Source: Caryophanales bacterium
Lineage (GTDB): Bacteria > Bacillota > Bacilli > Exiguobacteriales > Exiguobacteriaceae
Length of the DNA stretch: 64,000 nt
Direction of reading: 5' to 3'
Assembly (NCBI GenBank): GCA_902363455.1
Contig: CABJAC010000001.1
Coordinates: forward strand, 620,001-684,000
Part shown: positions 17,649-27,211 of the stretch, in pieces
Numbering within the stretch: the first letter of the stretch is position 1
Layout: every line of letters starts with the position of its first letter
Notes under the pieces: generated by a model
Database searches by the model: none
The model's input: only the letters and a program-made list of their open reading frames with translations
Told to the model about the DNA's origin: nothing
Program-made: the position numbers and the translations under genes

Positions 17649-17732
17649 GTGTTAGAACGATTAGCAAAAATTATGTTCGGCGTATCGATTGCCTTTTTGG
17701 TCGTCGGTTTATTATGGATTTTTATGAATTAA
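17649..17732 (+). CDS. 27-residue single-helix membrane miniprotein
   Basis: A short ORF starts at GTG 17649, 4 nt after the DUF350 stop, and ends at TAA 17730-17732. It reads as a short positive N terminus (MLERLAKIM) followed by one hydrophobic helix (FGVSIAFLVVGLLWIFM) and Asn. The composition and position inside a membrane-protein transcription unit suggest a true small membrane protein, perhaps a partner of the DUF350 protein. The ribosome-binding site (GGGTGA) is weak, and conservation was not tested. Confidence 0.5.
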   Translation: MLERLAKIMFGVSIAFLVVGLLWIFMN

Positions 17733-17759
17733 AAAGAACTGGCTCTGCCAAGTGATTAG

Positions 17760-17791
17760 TCCGTACTGAGATCGATTCAGTACGGAATTTT
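17760..17791 (+). terminator. Terminator of the polX-mutS2-DUF350 unit
   Basis: TCCGTACTGA (17760-17769) pairs with TCAGTACGGA (17777-17786), with ATTTTTA after it. Confidence 0.85.
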
Positions 17792-17824
17792 TATTGATGG
17801 AAAACTATGAAGGAGGAAACGACT

Positions 17825-18718
17825 ATGAACGTCAAAAAAACGAATACGAATGAAATACGGCGACGCGCCTTTGAAGCGATGCAACTGATTTCTTGGAAAG
17901 ATATCTTTTGGGTCATCATCGGTTCAGCCATTCTGGCATTCGGCATCAATTACTTCACGATTCCGAATGACTTGTCTGAAGGGGGATTGATCGGGATCAC
18001 CGTCATCTTCTATTATCTGTATGGATGGGATACTGGTTTAGTCTCGTTAATTGCCAACGCGTTACTCTTTGTCGTCGGCTACCGCTTCTTAAGTCGAAAA
18101 ACGATGATCTACTCCGTCATTTCCGTGGCCACAACATCGTTTGTCCTTTCGTCAACAGCATCGCTCGCGACGACCTCCGACAGCCGTCTTATCGGGACGG
18201 TATATGCCGGAATCTTGATTGGTCTTGGAATCGGTCTTGTCATCCGGGCGGGCGGGACAACTGGCGGTGGTGTCATCATCGCACGATTGATGAACAAATA
18301 TTTGAATTTAGGGATTGCTGTTTCGATGTTCATCATCGACGTGACGGTTGTCGGGGCTTCCGGATTTTTGTTCGGGGAAGAAACGATGCTGTATACGTTA
18401 ATTGCCATCATCATCGGTTCGTATTTAATTGACTTGGTCAGTGAAGGATTGAACGTCCGTGAAGCCGTGACGATCATCAGTCACCGTCAGGAAGAAATCG
18501 CCACGATTTTGACCGAAACACTGGGACGCAGTGCGACAGTGATTCACAGCCACGGTCATTTCACGAAACAGAAAAACGATATGTTATACATGATCGTCGA
18601 CAAACGTCAGCTCGCGCCATTAAAACAAATCGTGGAGGCAGCGGATCCGCGTGCCTTTGTCGTCATTCATAAAGTCCGTGAAGTCATCGGCGAAGGATTT
18701 ACGTACCCTTCCCGTTAA
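17825..18718 (+). CDS. YitT family membrane protein (DUF161 plus DUF2179)
   Basis: The 297-residue product has five or six membrane helices (about 25-205) with the typical FGINYFTIPNDLSEGGLIG near the start and RAGGTTGGGVIIARL in the middle, then a soluble C-terminal DUF2179 domain (about 215-290). YitT proteins are abundant in Firmicutes with no agreed function; transport or wall-related roles are suggested. ATG 17825 follows AAGGAGG. It is a single-gene unit between terminators, an insertion relative to the B. subtilis yshE-lcfA order. Confidence 0.88.
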   Translation: MNVKKTNTNEIRRRAFEAMQLISWKDIFWVIIGSAILAFGINYFTIPNDLSEGGLIGITVIFYYLYGWDTGLVSLIANALLFVVGYRFLSRKTMIYSVISVATTSFVLSSTASLATTSDSRLIGTVYAGILIGLGIGLVIRAGGTTGGGVIIARLMNKYLNLGIAVSMFIIDVTVVGASGFLFGEETMLYTLIAIIIGSYLIDLVSEGLNVREAVTIISHRQEEIATILTETLGRSATVIHSHGHFTKQKNDMLYMIVDKRQLAPLKQIVEAADPRAFVVIHKVREVIGEGFTYPSR

Positions 18719-18733
18719 ACAGAATGCGAAGCC

Positions 18734-18765
18734 AACCACTTGTGAGTCGTCACAGGTGGTTTTTC
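18734..18765 (+). terminator. Terminator after yitT
   Basis: AACCAC..GTGA pairs with TCAC..GTGGTT around a GTCG loop and is followed by TTTT. Confidence 0.8.
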
Positions 18766-18846
18766 CATGTATCTTAAAATCCCTGTAATTTGGAAAAAAT
18801 GAAATTTATTTTAGCAGAGGACTAGCCGCTATAGATGAATTACACG

Positions 18847-18871
18847 TATAATAAAAATGAATAGTAATTCA
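18847..18871 (+). promoter_or_regulatory. Promoter -10 and FadR-like operator of lcfA
   Basis: TATAAT (18847-18852) is followed by the inverted repeat TGAATAGTAATTCA (18858-18871), which keeps the TGAAT/ATTCA arms of the fadR operator at 20593-20612. It would lie at the transcription start. A matching -35 box is not obvious. Confidence 0.6.
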
Positions 18872-18890
18872 GTTACGAGGAGGGAATGGA

Positions 18891-20564
18891 ATGGAATCAG
18901 CATGGTTAAAGGATTATCCGGAACAAGTACCTGCATCAATCGACTATCGTGAGGTACCGCTTTATCAAGCACTCGAAGAGGCGGCAAACGAGTTTCCGGA
19001 GCGAAGAGCCCTTAGTTTTCTCGGAAAACGCATGACGTTTCAGGAAGTCCGGCAGGAAGCGCGGAGTTTTGCTCAAGTTCTGCAAGACGCCGGTCTTGAG
19101 AAGGGTGATCGAGTGGGTTTGATGTTACCGAACTGTCCGCAGTACATGATCAGTTACTACGCGGTGTTATACGCCGGTGGAATTGTCGTTCAAGTCAATC
19201 CGTTGTATACGGACCGTGAACTTGAACAGATTTTGGTCGACTCAGGGGCAGAGATACTTGTCACGCTGGATTTACTGTATCCGAAAGCTTCGCGTGTCAA
19301 AGCGAAGACGCTTTTAAAAACCGTCGTCACGACAAGCATTGCTGACTACCTGCCATTTCCTAAAAATAAACTGTACCCAATCAAGTCGCGTAAAGATAAT
19401 AACATCATTATTGATACGACGGGGTCCATTCCTTTTCTATCCCATCGCGGCAGTACAATGATTGAACCGATTATCATTCACCCAAAAGAAGATATTGCAG
19501 TGTTACAATATACAGGCGGGACGACCGGTGCGCCTAAAGGAGTCATGTTGACGCACTTTAATTTAAGTGCTAACGTCGAACAGATCAGTCATTGGTTCTA
19601 TAAGTATTCTCGGGGAGACGGGCGAAAGTTATTGGCAGTCGTCCCTTATTTCCATGTGTACGGTATGACGTGTAACTTGAACTTCGGCATGTTCAATGCG
19701 TATGAACAAATCATTTTGCCGAAATTTGATTTGGAACAAGTCTTGAAGACGATTGATAAAGAAAAACCAAGTTTGTTTCCAGGCGCCCCAACGATGTATG
19801 TTGGCTTGTTGAATCATCCAAAATTGAAAAAATATGATTTATCCTCAATCGAAGCGTGTATTTCGGGATCGGCACCATTGCCGGTTGAAGTACAAGAAAA
19901 GTTTGAACAGGTGACAGGCGGACGGATCGTCGAAGGATATGGATTGTCAGAAACCAGTCCTGTGACGCATACGAACTGTATTTGGGATAAACGTGTTCCG
20001 GGTTCGGTCGGTATTCCTGTTCCGGATACGATTGCGAAAATTGTACAACCGGATGGAGAAACACCTGCTGCACCAGGGGAAATCGGAGAGATTCTTGTTC
20101 GTGGTCCGCAAGTCATGAAAGGATATTGGAAACGGCCGGAAGATACGCAGGCTGTTTTGCGTGACGGGTGGTTGCATACGGGGGATCTTGGATATGTCGG
20201 CGAGGACCATTATTTCCGAATCGTTGATCGGAAAAAAGATTTGATCATCGCATCGGGATTCAATATTTATCCACGGGAAGTCGAAGAGATTTTATATGAA
20301 CATCCAGCGGTCAAAGAAGCCGTCGTCATCGGTGTTCCCGACGCTTACCGGGGAGAAACGGTCAAAGCTTTTATCGTTTTGAAAGATGACGTGAAGACGA
20401 CAGAAGAGGAACTCGATCAATTTTGCCGGAAAAGTTTGGCGTCATTCAAAGTGCCGAAGCAATATGAGTTCCGACAAGAGTTACCAAAAACGTTCGTCGG
20501 GAAAATCCTTCGTCGTGTCTTAGTCGAGGAAGAACGGGCAAAACAACTAGAAGAAAGCAGTTGA
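18891..20564 (+). CDS. lcfA: Long-chain fatty-acid-CoA ligase
   Basis: The 557-residue product is an AMP-forming acyl-CoA synthetase. Visible motifs are the P-loop YTGGTTGAPKGVMLTH near residue 207, GYGLSETSP near 350, the hinge DGWLHTGDLGY near 427 and the C-terminal catalytic Lys segment PKTFVGKILRR near 534. It activates fatty acids to acyl-CoA before beta-oxidation. ATG 18891 follows GAGGAGGG; a nearby ATG at 18886 is out of frame. It is followed by fadR, as in B. subtilis, and both are preceded by FadR-like operators. Confidence 0.95.
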   Translation: MESAWLKDYPEQVPASIDYREVPLYQALEEAANEFPERRALSFLGKRMTFQEVRQEARSFAQVLQDAGLEKGDRVGLMLPNCPQYMISYYAVLYAGGIVVQVNPLYTDRELEQILVDSGAEILVTLDLLYPKASRVKAKTLLKTVVTTSIADYLPFPKNKLYPIKSRKDNNIIIDTTGSIPFLSHRGSTMIEPIIIHPKEDIAVLQYTGGTTGAPKGVMLTHFNLSANVEQISHWFYKYSRGDGRKLLAVVPYFHVYGMTCNLNFGMFNAYEQIILPKFDLEQVLKTIDKEKPSLFPGAPTMYVGLLNHPKLKKYDLSSIEACISGSAPLPVEVQEKFEQVTGGRIVEGYGLSETSPVTHTNCIWDKRVPGSVGIPVPDTIAKIVQPDGETPAAPGEIGEILVRGPQVMKGYWKRPEDTQAVLRDGWLHTGDLGYVGEDHYFRIVDRKKDLIIASGFNIYPREVEEILYEHPAVKEAVVIGVPDAYRGETVKAFIVLKDDVKTTEEELDQFCRKSLASFKVPKQYEFRQELPKTFVGKILRRVLVEEERAKQLEESS

Positions 20565-20588
20565 CAGCTCAAATTGGCATGATAGAAT
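20561..20588 (+). promoter_or_regulatory. Sigma-A promoter of fadR
   Basis: TTGACA (20561-20566, perfect) and TAGAAT (20583-20588) are 16 bp apart, with a TGn extension before the -10. The lcfA stop codon lies inside the -35. Confidence 0.75.
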
Positions 20589-20592
20589 AAAT

Positions 20593-20612
20593 ATGAATGA
20601 ACCATCATTCAT
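20593..20612. promoter_or_regulatory. FadR operator (autoregulation)
   Basis: ATGAATGAACCATCATTCAT has perfect 8-bp arms and matches the B. subtilis FadR box (TGAATGA..TCATTCA). It lies 4 bp after the -10 box, so FadR would shut off its own promoter until long-chain acyl-CoA releases it. Confidence 0.9.
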
Positions 20613-20635
20613 TTTATGTGTTAGGAGATAGTCTT

Positions 20636-21214
20636 ATGAAAAGAACGATGTCTAAGAGTGATCGCATCATTGATGCGGCAGTGAAGGTGATTGCGAAAAA
20701 CGGCTACCACGGTGCCAAAGTAACGGCTATTGCGAAAGAAGCCGGCGTAGCGGATGGTACGATTTATCTTTACTTCAAGAACAAGGAACACCTTTTGATT
20801 TCTTTGTTCCAAGCGAAGATGGGCAGCTTCATCGAATATTCGGAAGCGCAAATCGCGCATCATCAATCAGCGACGCAACAACTGGCAGCGCTCATTGAAG
20901 CGCATCTCGAACAATTGTCGGTTGATTACGATTTAGCGGTCGTCACCCAAATTGAATTACGCCAATCTAATCAAGAAATGCGACATAACATCGCAACGGT
21001 TTTAAAACCGTATCTTCACTTGATTGATCGTGTGATTCGAAAAGGGATGGAATCGGGGGAGTTCTCGAACGAGCTGGATTATCGTTTAGCACGACAGATG
21101 GTATTCGGAACGATTGACGAAGTCGTGACGAGTTGGATGGCGAGCGGATTTAAATACGAGTTGCTCGAGACGCGTCACGGTATTCATCGCATGTTGATTA
21201 AAGGGCTGAGTTAA
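20636..21214 (+). CDS. fadR: TetR family fatty-acid degradation regulator FadR
   Basis: The 192-residue product has an N-terminal TetR helix-turn-helix (about 10-55: IIDAAVKVIAKNGYHGAKVT, then GVADGTIYLYFKNKEHL) and an all-helical ligand domain. The downstream position after lcfA and the FadR box ahead of it identify it as the acyl-CoA-sensing repressor of beta-oxidation. ATG 20636 is 7-8 nt after TTAGGAG; the longer frame to 20597 overlaps the operator and is unlikely to be translated. B. subtilis has fadB next; it is missing here. Confidence 0.9.
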   Translation: MKRTMSKSDRIIDAAVKVIAKNGYHGAKVTAIAKEAGVADGTIYLYFKNKEHLLISLFQAKMGSFIEYSEAQIAHHQSATQQLAALIEAHLEQLSVDYDLAVVTQIELRQSNQEMRHNIATVLKPYLHLIDRVIRKGMESGEFSNELDYRLARQMVFGTIDEVVTSWMASGFKYELLETRHGIHRMLIKGLS

Positions 21215-21223
21215 GCCCTTTTC
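21200..21223 (+). terminator. Terminator at the end of fadR
   Basis: AAAGGGCT (21200-21207) pairs with AGCCCTTT (21214-21221). The fadR stop codon lies at the loop, so etfBA needs its own promoter or read-through. Confidence 0.7.
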
Positions 21224-21295
21224 ATGAAAAACTTTTTGTAAGCGGATACAAAAATGATGGTGGTCTATAGAAGTTGATACGAGGGGGAACGAAGA

Positions 21296-22069
21296 ATGGA
21301 AATCTACGTCTTGTTAAAACGAACTTTTGATACGGAAGAAGCAATCCAACTCGAAAATGGTCAAATCGAAGAGGATGGTGCGGAATTTATCATTAATCCC
21401 TATGACGAATACGCAGTCGAAGAAGCAATCCGTGTGCGGGATGCACAATCCGGAACGGTGACGGTCGTAACAGTCGGACCGGAAGATGCCGATAAAGAAC
21501 TTCGGACTGCGCTCGCGATGGGAGCCGATCAAGCAGTACGGATTTCGATTGAAGAGGATATTGAAGAAGCCGATCATTATTCGGTTTCAGAAGTTTTGGC
21601 CGGTTATCTCAAGGAACAGACTGTTGATCTGATTATTGCCGGGAATGTCGCGGTTGACGGAGGAAGCGGACAAGTCGCTCCACGCGTCGCAGAACTACTG
21701 GACATTCCGTATGTCACGACGATTACGAAACTGGAGTTAAATGGAACGGAAGCTGTTGTTACACGTGACTCAGAAGGGGATACTGAAGTCATTAAAACAT
21801 CGTTACCGTTGCTCGTCACAGCACAACAAGGATTAAACGAACCCCGTTATCCAAGTCTTCCAGGCATCATGAAAGCGAAAAAGAAACCACTCGAGGAACT
21901 CGAATTATCTGATCTTGAATTAGATGAGGACGAACTTGCACCACGTCTTGAGACAATCGAACGCTTTTTACCGCCAAATAAAGCAGCCGGTAAAATTCTA
22001 GAAGGTGATTTGTCGACACAAGTTCAAGAACTCGCTTCATTACTACGCAACGAAGCAAAAGTTGTTTAA
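21296..22069 (+). CDS. etfB: Electron transfer flavoprotein beta subunit
   Basis: The 257-residue product has the ETF adenine-nucleotide alpha-hydrolase-like fold, with VVTVGPEDADKELRTALAMGAD near residue 57, AGNVAVDGGSGQVAPRVAELL near 117 and the AMP-binding LLVTAQQGLNEPRYPSLPGI near 171. With EtfA it carries electrons from acyl-CoA dehydrogenases to the quinone pool. ATG 21296 follows a GAGGGGGAA site. etfA follows after 15 bp. It lies in the fatty-acid locus as in B. subtilis. Confidence 0.95.
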   Translation: MEIYVLLKRTFDTEEAIQLENGQIEEDGAEFIINPYDEYAVEEAIRVRDAQSGTVTVVTVGPEDADKELRTALAMGADQAVRISIEEDIEEADHYSVSEVLAGYLKEQTVDLIIAGNVAVDGGSGQVAPRVAELLDIPYVTTITKLELNGTEAVVTRDSEGDTEVIKTSLPLLVTAQQGLNEPRYPSLPGIMKAKKKPLEELELSDLELDEDELAPRLETIERFLPPNKAAGKILEGDLSTQVQELASLLRNEAKVV

Positions 22070-22084
22070 GGGGGAAGAAACGAT

Positions 22085-23047
22085 ATGTCAAAAGCACTTG
22101 TACTTGCAGAATCACGGGACGGGAATTTACGAAATGTTTCATTTGAAGCAATTGCAGCCGCAAATCTAGTGGCAGATGAAGTCGTGGTTGCCTTAATTGG
22201 ACAAAACGTAGCAGCAGATGCAGCTCAACTGGCGACACGAGGAGCACATCAGGTACTGGTCGTTGAAGACGAACGATTACAGCATTATACACCAGACGGA
22301 TACGGACAAGTCTTCATGCAACTGATGGAACGTGTTGCGCCGGACGTCATCGTGTTTGGTCATACGTCGCTCGGTAAAGATCTGTCTCCGAAAATTGCAG
22401 CGAAACTGCAAGCAGGATTGATCAGTGATGTCACCTCAATCGAAGGAACTGGACCTGACGCTTCCTTCATCCGACCAATTTATTCAGGGAAAGCTTTTGA
22501 AAAAGTGAAGGTATCGGAAGGGAAAACGCTCTTTACAGTCCGTCCGAACAACATTGAGCCGCTGGCTGAAGGAGTTTCAGAAGGAACCGTTGAGTCTGTC
22601 ACGGTAGAGTTAAAGGATTTACGAACAATCGTCTCAGAAGTTGTCCGAAAAGCAACAGGTGGTGTCGATTTGTCGGAAGCGAAAGTGATCGTTGCCGGTG
22701 GGCGGGGCGTGAAAAGCTCGGATGGTTTCGCACCGTTACAAGAGCTGGCGGATCTACTCGGTGGCGCAGTTGGCGCATCGCGTGGCGCCTGTGACGCAGA
22801 CTATTGCGATTACGCCCTACAAATCGGTCAGACAGGTAAGGTCGTGACACCTGACTTGTACATCGCTTGCGGTATTTCCGGTGCGATTCAACATTTAGCG
22901 GGAATGTCCAATGCGAAAGTCATCGTCGCCATCAACAAAGATCCGGAAGCGAATATCTTCTCCGTAGCAGATTACGGAATCGTTGGTGACCTATTTGATG
23001 TGGTTCCATTGTTAACCGCAGAATTCAAAAAAATGCTTGTCCATTAA
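22085..23047 (+). CDS. etfA: Electron transfer flavoprotein alpha subunit
   Basis: The 320-residue product has the ETF alpha N-terminal domain and the conserved C-terminal FAD-binding domain, seen in [35 protein letters not shown], and [16 protein letters not shown] with NKDPEANIF after it. It holds the FAD that takes electrons from acyl-CoA dehydrogenases. The RBS is AAGGGGGAA. It forms a two-gene unit with etfB and ends in a terminator. Confidence 0.96.
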   Translation: MSKALVLAESRDGNLRNVSFEAIAAANLVADEVVVALIGQNVAADAAQLATRGAHQVLVVEDERLQHYTPDGYGQVFMQLMERVAPDVIVFGHTSLGKDLSPKIAAKLQAGLISDVTSIEGTGPDASFIRPIYSGKAFEKVKVSEGKTLFTVRPNNIEPLAEGVSEGTVESVTVELKDLRTIVSEVVRKATGGVDLSEAKVIVAGGRGVKSSDGFAPLQELADLLGGAVGASRGACDADYCDYALQIGQTGKVVTPDLYIACGISGAIQHLAGMSNAKVIVAINKDPEANIFSVADYGIVGDLFDVVPLLTAEFKKMLVH

Positions 23048-23055
23048 GCGGCAGG

Positions 23056-23092
23056 AAAAGAAGCGAAGAGTAACTTCTTTGCTTCTTTTTTA
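23056..23092 (+). terminator. Terminator after etfA
   Basis: AAAGAAGC..AAG pairs with CTT..GCTTCTTT and runs into a T-stretch. Confidence 0.75.
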
Positions 23093-23119
23093 TGCCATGA
23101 CTTGTCTGAGCAGTTTCGT

Positions 23120-23147
23120 TTGTTGTAAGGTAGGGCTGTGCTATACT
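23120..23147 (+). promoter_or_regulatory. Probable promoter of trxA
   Basis: TATACT (23142-23147) with a TGn extension, and a weak TTGTTG (23120-23125) 16 bp upstream. The leader is about 60 nt. Confidence 0.55.
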
Positions 23148-23213
23148 CAAGTCAGTAAAAAGATGGGTTTGATAGACAAATCAAATCGATCTAAAAATAG
23201 GAGGTTTTTTTCA

Positions 23214-23525
23214 ATGGCAATCGTACACGCAACTAGCCAATCGTTTAAAGAAGATACACAAGAAGGTCTCGTTCTCGTTGATTTCTGGGCAACATGGTGC
23301 GGACCTTGTCGCATGCTTGCTCCTGTTCTCGAAGAACTCGATGCGGATATGGAAAACGTAAAAATCGTAAAAGTCGACGTTGACGCTAACCCGGAAGTCG
23401 CTGGAGCATTCCAAGTCCAAAGTATTCCTACACTTGTCTTGTTCAAAGACGGTCAACCGGTTAATAAAACAATGGGCTTCATGCCTAAAGACGCTTTAAA
23501 AGAATTCGTTGAGACATCTAACTAA
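23214..23525 (+). CDS. trxA: Thioredoxin
   Basis: The 103-residue product is a canonical thioredoxin with the redox site [13 protein letters not shown] and the cis-Pro loop [14 protein letters not shown]. It reduces protein disulfides in the cytosol with electrons from thioredoxin reductase. The ATG at 23214 lies after TAGGAGG at normal spacing. The long upstream in-frame extension back to 23037 crosses the terminator and promoter and is not real. Position before uvrC matches B. subtilis, apart from two inserted minus-strand genes. Confidence 0.97.
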   Translation: MAIVHATSQSFKEDTQEGLVLVDFWATWCGPCRMLAPVLEELDADMENVKIVKVDVDANPEVAGAFQVQSIPTLVLFKDGQPVNKTMGFMPKDALKEFVETSN

Positions 23526-23542
23526 TTCTAAAATCGATATAT

Positions 23543-23583
23543 AAAGATGGCATTCCGTCAATTCGCGGAATGCCATCTTTTTG
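23543..23583. terminator. Terminator after trxA
   Basis: AAAGATGGCATTCC pairs perfectly with GGAATGCCATCTTT and runs into a T-run; it can also serve the convergent VOC gene. Confidence 0.92.
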
Positions 23584-23593
23584 TCTAATCGTT

Positions 23594-23971
23594 TTAAGAA
23601 AGCGGAGAACAGATTTCAATCAAATGACCATCGGGATCAAGCACGTAGGCGACAGTTTGTCCCCAGGGCTTTTGGGTTGGTGGTAAGACCGTTTCATGTC
23701 CGGCAGCTCGAATCTTCTCATACAAGGACGCGACATCATCAGTCACGAAACCAAGTTCAATCGATTGTTGCCCGGTTTTGTCCGGTATCTCATAGGGAAT
23801 CATGGAACGAACGTCTTCTTTTGTATTGAAAGCAAGAATTGTCGAACCGGTTTCGAATTCCGTATAACTTCCGTGCTCAGCCTTAATCGAAAGACCAAGC
23901 AGACCGTGGTAGAACAGACGTGTTTTTACGGGGTCCGTAATGTAAAGAATCGTATAGCCATAATTAACCAT
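23594..23971 (-). CDS. VOC superfamily protein (glyoxalase/bleomycin-resistance fold)
   Basis: The 125-residue product has two beta-alpha-beta-beta-beta halves, with YGYTILYITDPVKTRLFYHG at the start and AYVLDPDGHLIEICSPL at the end, the usual metal Glu ending. VOC proteins include glyoxalase I, dioxygenases and antibiotic-binding proteins; the substrate cannot be assigned. The ATG has GAGGAG upstream. It lies 22 bp after the flavoprotein reductase on the same strand, likely one operon. Confidence 0.85.
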   Translation of the reverse strand: MVNYGYTILYITDPVKTRLFYHGLLGLSIKAEHGSYTEFETGSTILAFNTKEDVRSMIPYEIPDKTGQQSIELGFVTDDVASLYEKIRAAGHETVLPPTQKPWGQTVAYVLDPDGHLIEICSPLS

Positions 23972-23993
23972 GTCAACTCCTCGCTTTCATTTT

Positions 23994-25316
23994 TCAGTCT
24001 TCAAGTAATGAGGCAATGTCAGATGCAGGTGTCGGATAAGCAAAACTCGTTTTTTGAAGAGCGGAGCTTGGAATCCGGTGCTGCATGGCAAATGAAAAAT
24101 AGTTAGCCAGTTCGGCGGCATGCACACCGATGAAGTGGGCACCGAGAATCTGATCGTCATCACCAATTAATACTTTTGCCCGGGCAAACGGATCTTTAAT
24201 CCGGACATTTGTTTGCCAACTGGATGTATCAATCAATTTTCCGCGGTAGCGGATGTTGTTCTGCTTTAGACGTGCCTCCGTCTGACCAACCTGTGCAAGA
24301 TTCGGGGCAGTGAAGACGATACTCGGAACAGGAAGTAATTCGAGTGTACGTGTGTTATTTTCAAGCATGTTACAGGCGGCGAGACGTCCCTCCGTTCCCG
24401 CAAAAGGAGTCAAGGCAGGGTTTCCGCTGACTGCGACGTCACCTGCCGCATAAATATTGGGGGCGGAAGATTGCAGATAGTCGTTGACGTGGATACCTTT
24501 TTCTTCAAACGTGACACCTGCTTTATCGAGATCAAGGTGTTCAATGCTTGCAATACGACCTGTCGCATTTAGGACGACATCAGCTTCAAGTCGTGTTCCA
24601 TCCGAAAGTGTCAATGTCTTCTCCGAATAAGAGACGGCCTCTGTTTCATGAAGAATTTGAATACCCAAGGCTTTCGTCGCTTCAAGAAGCACCATGACCA
24701 AATCTTGTTCAAACTGTTTCAAGGCGCCTGAACGCAATAAAATCGTAACTTCAGCACCTGCAATACGTGCCAAGTGAGCAAATTCAAAGGAAATATATCC
24801 ACCTCCGATACAGACAAGACGACGCGGCACATCGCGCAGTTCTAAAAATTCATTACTATTGAGGAAACGTTCACTTCCGGGAATCGATAATTCCCGGGGA
24901 CGAAGACCTGTTGCAATCAAAAATGTATCTGCTTCCAGTTCTTCGTCATCGACGATAAGCTTTTTGTCAGAGATGAAACGAGGCTCACCATGATAGTAGT
25001 CGATTCCTAAATCATCATATCGCTGTCGTGTTTGTTCCGGGATAGCACGGGTATATTCGTTTTTCCGTTCCATCAATTGACGCCAGTCAATGGAAACAAG
25101 TCCTTTTAAGCCATAACCGAGCAAACGTTCCACCGCATCTTTCGTTTCGCTGCCTGTCAATAAAATCTTTTTAGCATCACATCCGCGTTGTGAACATGTA
25201 CCACCTGGTGTGAAGTTTTCAATGATGGCTACGCGGAGCCCTTTTTCAACGAACTTATAAGCTGCTTGATTTCCTGCTGCACCAGTTCCAATAACAATGC
25301 AATCGTATGTACGCAT
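23994..25316 (-). CDS. FAD-dependent pyridine nucleotide-disulfide oxidoreductase
   Basis: The 440-residue product is a class I flavoprotein disulfide reductase: FAD motif [14 protein letters not shown] at the N terminus, redox Cys pair in [13 protein letters not shown] near residue 40, NAD(P)H motif [15 protein letters not shown] near 169, second FAD motif IYAAGDVA near 289. The C-terminal His-Glu dyad of glutathione or lipoamide reductases (HPT..E) is changed: the matching place reads YPTPASD. This suggests a different acceptor or dithiol chemistry. RBS GGGGGA precedes the ATG. Substrate unknown. Confidence 0.85.
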   Translation of the reverse strand: MRTYDCIVIGTGAAGNQAAYKFVEKGLRVAIIENFTPGGTCSQRGCDAKKILLTGSETKDAVERLLGYGLKGLVSIDWRQLMERKNEYTRAIPEQTRQRYDDLGIDYYHGEPRFISDKKLIVDDEELEADTFLIATGLRPRELSIPGSERFLNSNEFLELRDVPRRLVCIGGGYISFEFAHLARIAGAEVTILLRSGALKQFEQDLVMVLLEATKALGIQILHETEAVSYSEKTLTLSDGTRLEADVVLNATGRIASIEHLDLDKAGVTFEEKGIHVNDYLQSSAPNIYAAGDVAVSGNPALTPFAGTEGRLAACNMLENNTRTLELLPVPSIVFTAPNLAQVGQTEARLKQNNIRYRGKLIDTSSWQTNVRIKDPFARAKVLIGDDDQILGAHFIGVHAAELANYFSFAMQHRIPSSALQKTSFAYPTPASDIASLLED

Positions 25317-25398
25317 TTTTTATCCCCCATGTGTCATAATCAATGTAAGATATTTACCCTATTACGTAAAACTAAAAACGGTGGGAGGAGACATTTTT

Positions 25399-27183
25399 GT
25401 GAGTCATCAAGAACATATTAAGGCGAAATTATCCCTTTTACCTGATGAACCGGGCTGTTATTTGCATAAAAATCAGTTTGACGAAGTCATTTATGTCGGA
25501 AAAGCCAAAAATTTAAAGAATCGTGTCCGGTCTTACTTTACCGGTGCGCATGATTTAAAGACCGAGCGTCTCGTCTCCGATATTCGTGATTTTGAGTACA
25601 TCATCACCGGAAGTGAGCTGGAAGCTTTACTTCTTGAGATGACGTTAATTAAAAAACACGATCCGAAATACAATATCATGTTGAAGGATGACAAGTCGTA
25701 TCCTTATCTCAAAATTACGAATGAAACATATCCGCGTCTGATTACGACGCGTAAATTAAAAAAAGACGGCGGACATTATTTTGGTCCGTACCCAAATGCG
25801 TATGCCGCAAATGAAACAAAACGCTTGCTCGATCGATTGTACCCGCTTCGAAAGTGTCAGCCGATGCCGAAAAAACTGTGTTTGTATTACCACATCGGTC
25901 AGTGTCTCGGTCCTTGTGAGATTCCGAATCTAGAGAATGAGCAAAAGGACCTCGTCTCGGAAATTCGTCGTTTTCTGTCCGGTGAAACAAAAGACCTTGT
26001 CCAATCCCTTCAAGAGAAGATGAGCGGTGCAGCAGAAGCAATGGAATTCGAACGGGCAGGTGAACTGCGTGATCAAATTCGAGCCATTGAATCCATCATG
26101 AATAAGCAGAATATGATTACGGCAGATTTAACATCCCGGGATGTATTCGGAATTTATGTCGACAAAGGATGGATGTGTGTTCAAGTCTTTTTCCTGCGTG
26201 GCGGAAAAATGATTGAACGGGATGTATCCCTGTTTCCGATTTACGGAACACCGGCAGAAGAACTCGAAAGTTTTATCGTTCAGTTCTATGAGAAAAACAT
26301 TAAGCCGAGCGAGATTTACGTCCCGCCGCTCGTCAATCAGATGCTGCTCAAAGAAGCACTTGAGCTTCGGGTCCATGTTCCGGTCCGAGGTTCAAAACGT
26401 AAGTTGCTTGATTTGGCGACGAAAAATGCGGAAAATGCGATTGGCGAGCGGTTTGAATTGATTGCCCGGGACGAGAAAAAAACTGTTCAAGCGGTGCAAG
26501 AACTGGCTGATGCCATTGATGTTCATCCGCTGTCACGTATTGAAATCATCGATAATGCCAATATTCAAGGCGCTGATGCCGTATCGGCTCTCGTCGTCTT
26601 TGAAGACGGGAAGCCGCTCAAAAAAGAGTACCGGAAATTCAAGATTAAGACGGTCAAAGGACCGGACGATTATGAATCGATGCGTGAAATCGTCAGACGA
26701 CGTTACCGGCGTCTCTTATTAGAAGGAGCGCGATTGCCGGACCTCGTCTTGATTGATGGGGGACTCGGTCAACTCAATGCGGCTCTTGAAGTCATTCAAG
26801 ATGAATTGGGTTTATCCCTGCCGGTCGGTTCACTTAAGAAAGATGACAAGCACCGGACGAGTCAACTGTTGTTTGGGGAGGGCGGTCAATTGGTTGAACT
26901 GCATCCACGATCCAGTGCCTTTTATCTATTACAGCGCATGCAAGACGAGGTCCACCGCTTTGCGATCACCTTCCACCGTTCACTGCGTTCAAAAGGGATG
27001 ACGCGGTCACTGCTTGATGATATTCCCGGTGTGGGACCAAAACGCCGTCAACAGTTGATCCGTCATTTCGGATCGATGCGGAGCTTAAAGAAAGCTAACA
27101 TTGAACAGCTGACGGAAGCGGGCTTACCCATTAAATTGGCAGAGACTGTTGCGGAATATCTCAGTCAGACGAATGAAGAGTAG
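25399..27183 (+). CDS. uvrC: Excinuclease ABC subunit C
   Basis: The 594-residue product has the GIY-YIG nuclease at the N terminus ([20 protein letters not shown]), a UVR motif for UvrB contact near residue 205 ([14 protein letters not shown]), an RNase H-like 5' nuclease with [14 protein letters not shown], and C-terminal helix-hairpin-helix repeats ([15 protein letters not shown]). It makes both cuts in nucleotide excision repair. I chose GTG 25399, 7 nt after GGGAGGAGA; the frame upstream to 25297 overlaps the divergent gene. Length fits B. subtilis UvrC. Confidence 0.96.
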   Translation: MSHQEHIKAKLSLLPDEPGCYLHKNQFDEVIYVGKAKNLKNRVRSYFTGAHDLKTERLVSDIRDFEYIITGSELEALLLEMTLIKKHDPKYNIMLKDDKSYPYLKITNETYPRLITTRKLKKDGGHYFGPYPNAYAANETKRLLDRLYPLRKCQPMPKKLCLYYHIGQCLGPCEIPNLENEQKDLVSEIRRFLSGETKDLVQSLQEKMSGAAEAMEFERAGELRDQIRAIESIMNKQNMITADLTSRDVFGIYVDKGWMCVQVFFLRGGKMIERDVSLFPIYGTPAEELESFIVQFYEKNIKPSEIYVPPLVNQMLLKEALELRVHVPVRGSKRKLLDLATKNAENAIGERFELIARDEKKTVQAVQELADAIDVHPLSRIEIIDNANIQGADAVSALVVFEDGKPLKKEYRKFKIKTVKGPDDYESMREIVRRRYRRLLLEGARLPDLVLIDGGLGQLNAALEVIQDELGLSLPVGSLKKDDKHRTSQLLFGEGGQLVELHPRSSAFYLLQRMQDEVHRFAITFHRSLRSKGMTRSLLDDIPGVGPKRRQQLIRHFGSMRSLKKANIEQLTEAGLPIKLAETVAEYLSQTNEE

Positions 27184-27211
27184 AGTTTTGGTTTAATTGA
27201 ATCAGTTGGAT

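Noticed and set aside
23037-23213. Upstream extension of the trxA frame
   Set aside because: It crosses the etfA terminator and the trxA promoter; thioredoxin begins at 23214 with a strong ribosome-binding site.
23594-25316. VOC/reductase pair as an antibiotic-resistance cassette
   Set aside because: The VOC fold alone does not show drug binding, and nothing mobile flanks the pair.
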